Source of the DNA: Anaerolineaceae bacterium UBA6105
Lineage (GTDB): Bacteria > Chloroflexota > Anaerolineae > Anaerolineales > Anaerolineaceae
Reading direction: 5' to 3'
Assembly: GCA_002423495.1 (NCBI GenBank)
Contig: DIWN01000062.1
Location: forward strand, 1-25,769
DNA: 25,769 nt
Under the pieces are notes generated by a model. It was not told the origin of the DNA. It was given only the letters and a program-made list of their open reading frames with translations, and did not search any database. Below, piece after piece: positions 20,797 through 25,769 of the stretch. The translations under genes were made by a program, and so were the position numbers. How positions within the stretch are numbered: position 1 is the stretch's first letter; the number at the start of each line of letters is the position of its first letter.

Positions 20797-21668
20797 CAGA
20801 AGAGTTTGCATTTGGGATTATCGGAGGATCAGGATTATATGGCTTTAGTGGGTTTGAAAATGTAGAAACCATCGAGGTGGATACGCCTTTTGGCAAGCCA
20901 TCCTCACCCATCGTGATCGGAGAAATCAAGGGCAAAAAGCTGGCTTTTCTGGCGCGCCATGGCATTGGGCATGTCCTTTTACCTTCGGAAGTAAATTACC
21001 GTGCAAACATCTATGCCTTCAAAGAACTGGGTATTAACAAGATCATCAGCGTAAGCGCCGTGGGATCCCTGCGGGCGGATTACGCGCCCGGGCATATCGT
21101 TGTGCCGGACCAGCTCTTTGACTTCACCAAAGACCGAAAACGTAGCTTCTTTGGCGATGGGATCGTTGCCCACATCAGTACCGCTTATCCATTCTGCCCC
21201 AAATTGAGCGGGCAGCTCCTGAAAGCGCTTGAGGAGCAGGACGCTGTGGTGCACAATGGCGGCACCTACATCACCATCGAAGGTCCACGCTTCTCCACCC
21301 GTGGTGAGTCAAACACTTTCAGGTCCTGGGGCATGTCTTTGGTGGGGATGACCGCCTCTCCGGAGGTCTTCCTGGCGCGAGAAGCGGAGATCTGCTACGC
21401 CACAATGGCGCATGTGACGGATTACGATTGCTGGCACATTTCAGAGGAACCGGTGACCGTGGAAATGGTCATCAAGACCCTCAACCGCAATACCGCAGTG
21501 GCACAAAGCACCCTGATCCGCCTGGTTGATTTGCTGGCAGAGGATGATGGCTCTGAATCTTGTGGCTGTGGAGAGGCTCTTAAAAACGCCATAATGACCA
21601 ACCCCGCGAAGATCAACCCGGAAACAAAATCCAGGCTCCACCTGCTGGTGGATAAGTATCTCGGATAA
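20793..21668 (+). CDS. mtnP: 5'-methylthioadenosine phosphorylase (MTAP/PNP family 2)
   Basis: This 291-aa enzyme cleaves 5'-methylthioadenosine with phosphate to adenine and 5-methylthioribose-1-phosphate, in polyamine by-product and methionine salvage. Signatures are FGIIGGSGLYGF (phosphate loop, 7-18), FLARHGIGHVLLPSEVNYRANIYA, ISVSAVGSL, YITIEGPRFSTRGES and VGMTASPEVFLAREAEICYA. ATDYDCW-like HVTDYDCWH matches MTAPs (Asp in the base-binding site), so MTAP is likelier than inosine/guanosine phosphorylase, though the two are hard to separate by eye. The length fits. Its presence between FHA genes and a SEDS-PBP fusion is odd; in the analogous actinobacterial cluster that place holds a PP2C phosphatase. 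Confidence 0.85.
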   Translation: MTEEFAFGIIGGSGLYGFSGFENVETIEVDTPFGKPSSPIVIGEIKGKKLAFLARHGIGHVLLPSEVNYRANIYAFKELGINKIISVSAVGSLRADYAPGHIVVPDQLFDFTKDRKRSFFGDGIVAHISTAYPFCPKLSGQLLKALEEQDAVVHNGGTYITIEGPRFSTRGESNTFRSWGMSLVGMTASPEVFLAREAEICYATMAHVTDYDCWHISEEPVTVEMVIKTLNRNTAVAQSTLIRLVDLLAEDDGSESCGCGEALKNAIMTNPAKINPETKSRLHLLVDKYLG

Positions 21669-21670
21669 CC

Positions 21671-24283
21671 TTGTCTGCTAAAACCGCCACCCGATCGCAC
21701 TCAAAACAGCCCAGGCTGCTGGCTCTGGCGGTATTATTTCTGTTTTTCCAAACAGCTGCCCTTTCGCTGGCAAATGGCACTCGCCTGCACTCCGAGCAAT
21801 TGCAGCCGGACTGGCTGGTTTTTGTGCCATTCTTTGTCTGGTTGGGTGGTATTTTGGCGCTTCACAAAGCCATAAAACGCAAACTGCCAAACCGCGATCC
21901 CTGGATTTTCCCAACTTTCGCGGCTTTGGTCGGATGGGGCATGCTGACCGTCTGGCGTCTTTCACCAAGCCTGGGGCAAAAGCAGCTTGGCTGGTTCCTG
22001 GTGGCTTGTGTTTTGTTTTGGCTGGGTCTCAGGACGAACCGCCTGAGCCACTTGTTGAAACGCTACAAGTATGTCTGGCTCCTGGTCGGTTTGCTGCTGA
22101 TCGGACTTACTTTCCTTGTTGGGGTGAATCCAACCGGCGCAGGTCCGCAATTGTGGCTGGAAGCTTTTGGGTTCTATTTTCAGCCATCTGAGCCTCTGAA
22201 GCTGTTGATGATCGTTTACCTGGCGGCCTTTTTCGCTGACCAGATCAAACCGAACATCACCCTGCTGGGCTCGGTTTTTCCTACTCTAATTATGATTGGC
22301 GTGGCAGGACTTTTGCTGATTGGTCAGAGGGATCTCGGCACCGCCAGTTTGTTCGTTTGCCTTTATGCGCTGATGCTGACAGTCACCACGCAAAAGCGCC
22401 GCTTTTTGTTGCTGATCCCCCTGGCTGGCATCGCGGCTGGATTGATCGGTTACTTTGTCTTTGACATCGTCCGAGCCCGCATCGATATCTGGCTCGACCC
22501 CTGGGCGCAGGCATCAGGAAACGCTTACCAACTCGTGCAAGCCCAAATCGCGATCGCGGCTGGTGGGCTGGCAGGAACTGGCCCGGGTCTGGGCAGCCCT
22601 CTGTTCATCCCTGTGGCAGTCTCGGATTTTATCTTTCCGGCGATTGCCGAAGAAACCGGCTTGCTGGGCAGTTCGGCTCTGATCCTCCTGATGATGATCC
22701 TGGTGATCCGCGGTATAAGCATTGCTCAGACCACAAAGACCACATTTGGGCGCTACCTGGCTTTTGGCATCGCAGCCTATTTAGGATTGCAAACCTTCTT
22801 TATTGTCGCGGGGAATCTGGGATTAATACCATTAACTGGCGTGACTTTCCCCTTTCTTTCCTACGGCGGCTCGTCGCTCGTCACAAATCTGATCGCGGTG
22901 ATGCTGCTGCTCAAAATCAGTTCTGAGCAGGCAGCCGAACCCCTGCCCGAACCCGTTCGCCGTCCTTATCGCTGGGTGGCAGCCATTTTCCTCATCCTGT
23001 TCACGCTGCTGATCGCCGCCAGCAGTTGGCTGGCGATCTTCCAGCAAAAGGACCTTCTGGCGAAGCCCGAAAATCCACGCTGGGCAGTTTACGACCGCTA
23101 CACTCCCAGGGGAAAAATCCTCAGCCAGTCAGGAGAGGAACTGGCAGTTACGACAGGCGAAATCGGCAGCTACAAACGGGAAGTTTTGATGCCCGCCTTG
23201 AGCAATACGATTGGCTACACAAGCGGTTTGTATGGGCAGGACGGACTGGAATTGAGCCAATACGATTGGCTGCGAGGTTACTCAGGCAGGAGCTACGACA
23301 CACTCTGGAATTATCAATTGTTCTACAATCAACCACCTCCGGGGGTGGACATCAAACTGAACATAAACGCTGCACTGCAAAACACCGCCGATACTCTATT
23401 GGGTGATGAGAAAGGCGCGATTGTCCTGGTAAACGCTACCACTGGTGAAATCTACGCCATGGCTTCGCATCCCTACTTTGATGCTAATACCCTTACAGAA
23501 AACTGGGAACAATTGCGCCAGGATCCGGATGCTCCAATGGTCAACCGAACGACCCAGGCAGCTTACCCGCTGGGAACATTGGTAAACAGCCTGGGACTTG
23601 CCACCTATTACAACCAGCCGCAATCCGCTGTAAATGTGCTGCCGGAAGTGGCAGGTGGACAGGATGAGTTTTGCCAGGCAGCCAGCGATGCTTTTGGTGA
23701 GGAATTGGGCGGTTACCAGAGCGGCTGCGAAGCCGCAGCAATAGCATTGGTCCAAAATCTCGATCCGATTGTTTTCCTGGACCAATTGGAAGCCTTCGGA
23801 CTGTTTAGCGCGCCAACTTTTTCCTTGCGTACCATAGAACCTGACACAAAACCCGACCCGGCGATCTTTGTAACCAAGCCGACGAGCGCGCTCGAAATCC
23901 AGGCAACCCCACTGCAGATGGCATTGATTGCGGCAAGCATCACCAACGATGGATTGCTGCCTTCCCCGCGATTGCGAAATACTTACCTTTCGGAAGATGG
24001 TCAATGGACGCCATTCAGGGAAGGTGTTCTGCCGGTTCGGGTGATTGAATCAACAGCGATGGAGCGCCTGCGGACAAGTCTGATTGGAAATGACAAGGCT
24101 TTTTGGTTTCAAAGCGGACACGCCCTGACAAAGGACGGCCAAATTCTGACCTGGTACATTGGCGGAACAACAGAAGATTGGGTTGCCACGCCTTTGGCTA
24201 TCGCGGTGGCAATAGAATCAAACGCTCCCGACCTTGCACAAACAATCGGGAGCAGCTTGTTGAGTTTATTCGGAACTGACTAA
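21671..24283 (+). CDS. SEDS glycosyltransferase (FtsW/RodA) fused to a degenerate PBP transpeptidase domain
   Basis: The product is 870 aa. Residues 1-418 are a SEDS peptidoglycan polymerase with about ten TM helices. Motifs are FQPSEPLKLLMIVYLAAF, QRDLGTASLF, YQLVQAQIAIAAGGLAGTG, SDFIFPAIAEETGLLG and FPFLSYGGSSLVTNL. Asp319 in SDFIF aligns with the essential D297 of E. coli FtsW. A further TM (about 434-456) leads into a class-B-PBP-like extracellular domain (460-870), starting RYTPRGKILSQSGEELA. There the catalytic SxxK, expected as YPPGSTFK, reads YPLGTLVN (632-639): Ser is Thr636 and Lys is Asn639. The KTG motif is also absent (GHALTKDGQ). The polymerase is probably active while the transpeptidase is a pseudoenzyme. 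The start is TTG at 21671; no better start lies between it and the stop of mtnP. Confidence 0.9.
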   Translation: MSAKTATRSHSKQPRLLALAVLFLFFQTAALSLANGTRLHSEQLQPDWLVFVPFFVWLGGILALHKAIKRKLPNRDPWIFPTFAALVGWGMLTVWRLSPSLGQKQLGWFLVACVLFWLGLRTNRLSHLLKRYKYVWLLVGLLLIGLTFLVGVNPTGAGPQLWLEAFGFYFQPSEPLKLLMIVYLAAFFADQIKPNITLLGSVFPTLIMIGVAGLLLIGQRDLGTASLFVCLYALMLTVTTQKRRFLLLIPLAGIAAGLIGYFVFDIVRARIDIWLDPWAQASGNAYQLVQAQIAIAAGGLAGTGPGLGSPLFIPVAVSDFIFPAIAEETGLLGSSALILLMMILVIRGISIAQTTKTTFGRYLAFGIAAYLGLQTFFIVAGNLGLIPLTGVTFPFLSYGGSSLVTNLIAVMLLLKISSEQAAEPLPEPVRRPYRWVAAIFLILFTLLIAASSWLAIFQQKDLLAKPENPRWAVYDRYTPRGKILSQSGEELAVTTGEIGSYKREVLMPALSNTIGYTSGLYGQDGLELSQYDWLRGYSGRSYDTLWNYQLFYNQPPPGVDIKLNINAALQNTADTLLGDEKGAIVLVNATTGEIYAMASHPYFDANTLTENWEQLRQDPDAPMVNRTTQAAYPLGTLVNSLGLATYYNQPQSAVNVLPEVAGGQDEFCQAASDAFGEELGGYQSGCEAAAIALVQNLDPIVFLDQLEAFGLFSAPTFSLRTIEPDTKPDPAIFVTKPTSALEIQATPLQMALIAASITNDGLLPSPRLRNTYLSEDGQWTPFREGVLPVRVIESTAMERLRTSLIGNDKAFWFQSGHALTKDGQILTWYIGGTTEDWVATPLAIAVAIESNAPDLAQTIGSSLLSLFGTD

Positions 24284-24286
24284 ATT

Positions 24287-25498
24287 TCAGCGTATGCGCA
24301 GGAACTTGCGCCGTCCAACCTGAAGGACACTATCGGGTTCGGGCTTGCTATTGGGATCACTCATGGTAACGCCATCAACTTTCACACCATTCTGATCAAT
24401 CAGGCGGCGTGCTTCGCTGCGCGATCCAGCCATTTTCTGCCCAACTAGAATGTCGATCAGGCTCTCTTCCTCACCAGGATGATATTCGGGCATTTCTTCC
24501 GGAGTGTCGCCTTTTTGGAAAGTGTGTACAAACTGATTTTGAGCATCCTGAGCGGCTTGTTCACCATAGAAAACGGTGGTGATGCCATAGGCGAGCTGCA
24601 TTTTTGCGTCGCGGGGGTGGACGCTGTTGGTGGCCAAACCAGCCTTGAAGCGGGAGAGTTGCTCGGGCGACCATTCGGTAGCCAACTCAGCATAAATGGG
24701 CATGGCCTTATCCGGAATGCTCATGACCTTGCCATACATATCCGCAGCGTCGGAGTTAAGCGGGATATGGTTGCCCAATGATTTGCTCATCCGCACTTCA
24801 CCATCAGTCCCGGGCAGGATGCCAAGGATAACACCAATGTTTGGTTTCTTTCCAAGCGAGGTCATGATTTTGCGGGACGCGGTGATGATATTGAAAAGCT
24901 GATCCGAGCCCCCCACCTGGACGTCAGCGTCGAGATGGTAGGCGTCGTAGCCCTGCATGATAGCGTAAAAGAACTCGTGCAGATAGATCGGCTCGTTCTT
25001 GTCCGAGCGTTTGTGGAAGTTATCGCGGGTCAGGAATTGCTGCACAGTGAAATTGGAAGCCAATCCAATAAAATCTGACATGGTAAGCTCACGAAGCCAC
25101 TGATCGTTATAAAGCACCTGCGTGCGTTCTGGGTCCAGGATGCGGAAAGCCTGCTCGGCATAGGTTCGAGCGTTTTCCATGACCTTTTCCTCACTCAAAT
25201 GGGGACGTAGTTTGTCCTTGTCTGAGGGGTCGCCAATCATGGAAGTGTAAGTACCGATCACGAAGAGCACTTCATGCCCAAGCTCCTGGAATTGACGGAG
25301 TTTGCGCATGGTAACGGTGTGCCCAAGATGAAGGTCGGTGGAGGTGGGGTCGTAACCGCAATAAACGCGCAGGGGCTTGCCCGCTTTTTCGGACTCAACC
25401 AGGCGTTGGCGCAGCTCTTCGGCCATGCTGTCAGCTATGCTCGCGTCGCCAAAATCGGCGCCTTGCATCAAATATTCAACTTGTTCGTGGATGTTCAT
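24287..25498 (-). CDS. tyrS: Tyrosyl-tRNA synthetase
   Basis: This 403-aa class I aminoacyl-tRNA synthetase charges tRNA-Tyr. The HIGH motif is HLGH (57-60) in STDLHLGHTV and the KMSKS motif is RMSKS (236-240) in GEVRMSKSLGN. Tyr-binding residues lie in YDAYHLDADVQVGGSDQLFN (184-203). A C-terminal S4 RNA-binding domain covers about 335-400 (AGSRSEARRLIDQNGVKVDG). The arrangement, with a short CP1 and a MSKS followed by LGN, fits the TyrZ-like bacterial branch. The ATG at 25498 is preferred because AGGAGA lies just upstream; the start at 25531 lacks this. It is convergent with the SEDS-PBP gene, 3 nt apart, with no hairpin between. I saw no T-box motif upstream. Confidence 0.95.
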   Translation of the reverse strand: MNIHEQVEYLMQGADFGDASIADSMAEELRQRLVESEKAGKPLRVYCGYDPTSTDLHLGHTVTMRKLRQFQELGHEVLFVIGTYTSMIGDPSDKDKLRPHLSEEKVMENARTYAEQAFRILDPERTQVLYNDQWLRELTMSDFIGLASNFTVQQFLTRDNFHKRSDKNEPIYLHEFFYAIMQGYDAYHLDADVQVGGSDQLFNIITASRKIMTSLGKKPNIGVILGILPGTDGEVRMSKSLGNHIPLNSDAADMYGKVMSIPDKAMPIYAELATEWSPEQLSRFKAGLATNSVHPRDAKMQLAYGITTVFYGEQAAQDAQNQFVHTFQKGDTPEEMPEYHPGEEESLIDILVGQKMAGSRSEARRLIDQNGVKVDGVTMSDPNSKPEPDSVLQVGRRKFLRIR

Positions 25499-25643
25499 GA
25501 TCTTCTCCTGCCCGGTCATAATTCGGCGCATGACCGTTCTTGCATTGTTATTGAATGTTGAATTCTACCACTGGATTTTCCATCCCACTTAGAACAATTT
25601 CTTCCTGCTCGCCGCCATCGCGAACAGATGCATTGAATAGGAA

Positions 25644-25761
25644 GGATGGGTTGGCGTCAAAATCCCTCAACCTACAACAATTTGAACCAAACGTTTGGGT
25701 GTCGGTGGGTAGGCTATCGCCAGGTGTACTCCCGAAAACGCTCCGTGACGCCAACCCACCC
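25644..25761. repeat. Large inverted repeat upstream of tyrS
   Basis: GGATGGGTTGGCGTCA (25644-25659) pairs with TGACGCCAACCCACCC (25746-25761), 15 of 16. A perfect CCAAACGTTTGG palindrome lies inside at 25687-25698, and CCTAC (25671) and GTAGG (25710) face each other. The stretch 25499-25769 holds no credible gene; a 68-codon ORF on the minus strand reads through the repeat. The element has the look of the other GTAG/CTAC palindromes in the window. Confidence 0.7.
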
Positions 25762-25769
25762 TTGTATCT

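Noticed and set aside
23396..24004. 202-codon minus-strand ORF opposite the SEDS-PBP gene
   Set aside because: Shadow of the fusion gene; no family resemblance or start signals.
25499..25769. T-box riboswitch before tyrS
   Set aside because: I could not find the conserved AGGGTGGNACCGCG antiterminator sequence on the minus strand; the nearest GGGTGGG belongs to the inverted-repeat arm.

Overview
The window looks like a chromosomal piece of a member of the Chloroflexota, most likely Anaerolineae-like. This is inferred from the genes, as there is no rRNA to prove it. The clues are lipoproteins with long Thr/Pro-rich stalks, a SEDS (FtsW/RodA) protein fused to a penicillin-binding domain next to two FHA genes, REP-associated tyrosine transposases (RAYT) with palindromic repeats, and many promoters whose -10 box sits directly upstream of the start codon.

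Layout. 1-2640: accessory, visibly AT-rich stretch with a broken RAYT, a one-TM protein whose C-terminus is supplied by that RAYT relic, a lipoprotein, a palindrome array and an intact RAYT carrying two 90-bp palindromic repeats in frame. 2657-4366 (-): ParB-like/universal-stress-protein fusion. 4509-8638 (+): PfkB kinase, ParA, ParB, GNAT acetyltransferase, then a membrane-anchored DsbA-like protein ending in a clear terminator. 8689-11902 (-): secG, an orphan family 5 solute-binding protein, a PduO-type cobalamin adenosyltransferase and a DUF554 membrane protein, behind a consensus-like promoter.

11961-18370: accessory island. Two repeat-rich, gene-free blocks (about 12.2-12.9 kb and 17.3-18.4 kb) share sequence in the same orientation. 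They bracket an EcoRI-type adenine methyltransferase abutting a DUF262-HNH nuclease, a small membrane protein, a lipoprotein, and a minus-strand pair made of a 26-codon leader ORF and a 118-aa unknown. The methyltransferase/DUF262-HNH pair is the best candidate for a little-described defence (restriction-type) system.

18429-24283 (+): PHP phosphoesterase, then fhaA-like, fhaB-like, mtnP-like and the SEDS-PBP fusion. The last four are nearly contiguous and resemble the actinobacterial fhaA-fhaB-pstP-rodA-pbpA cluster, with a nucleoside phosphorylase where the phosphatase would be. In the fusion, the SEDS Asp is present but the PBP SxxK motif is lost. 24287-25498 (-): tyrS, preceded by a large inverted repeat at the window edge.

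Two themes run through the window. First, a family of palindromes bounded by GTAG...CTAC occurs in the repeat blocks, beside the RAYT genes and inside them. Second, TANAAT boxes lie exactly 6 nt before several start codons, which implies leaderless mRNAs.
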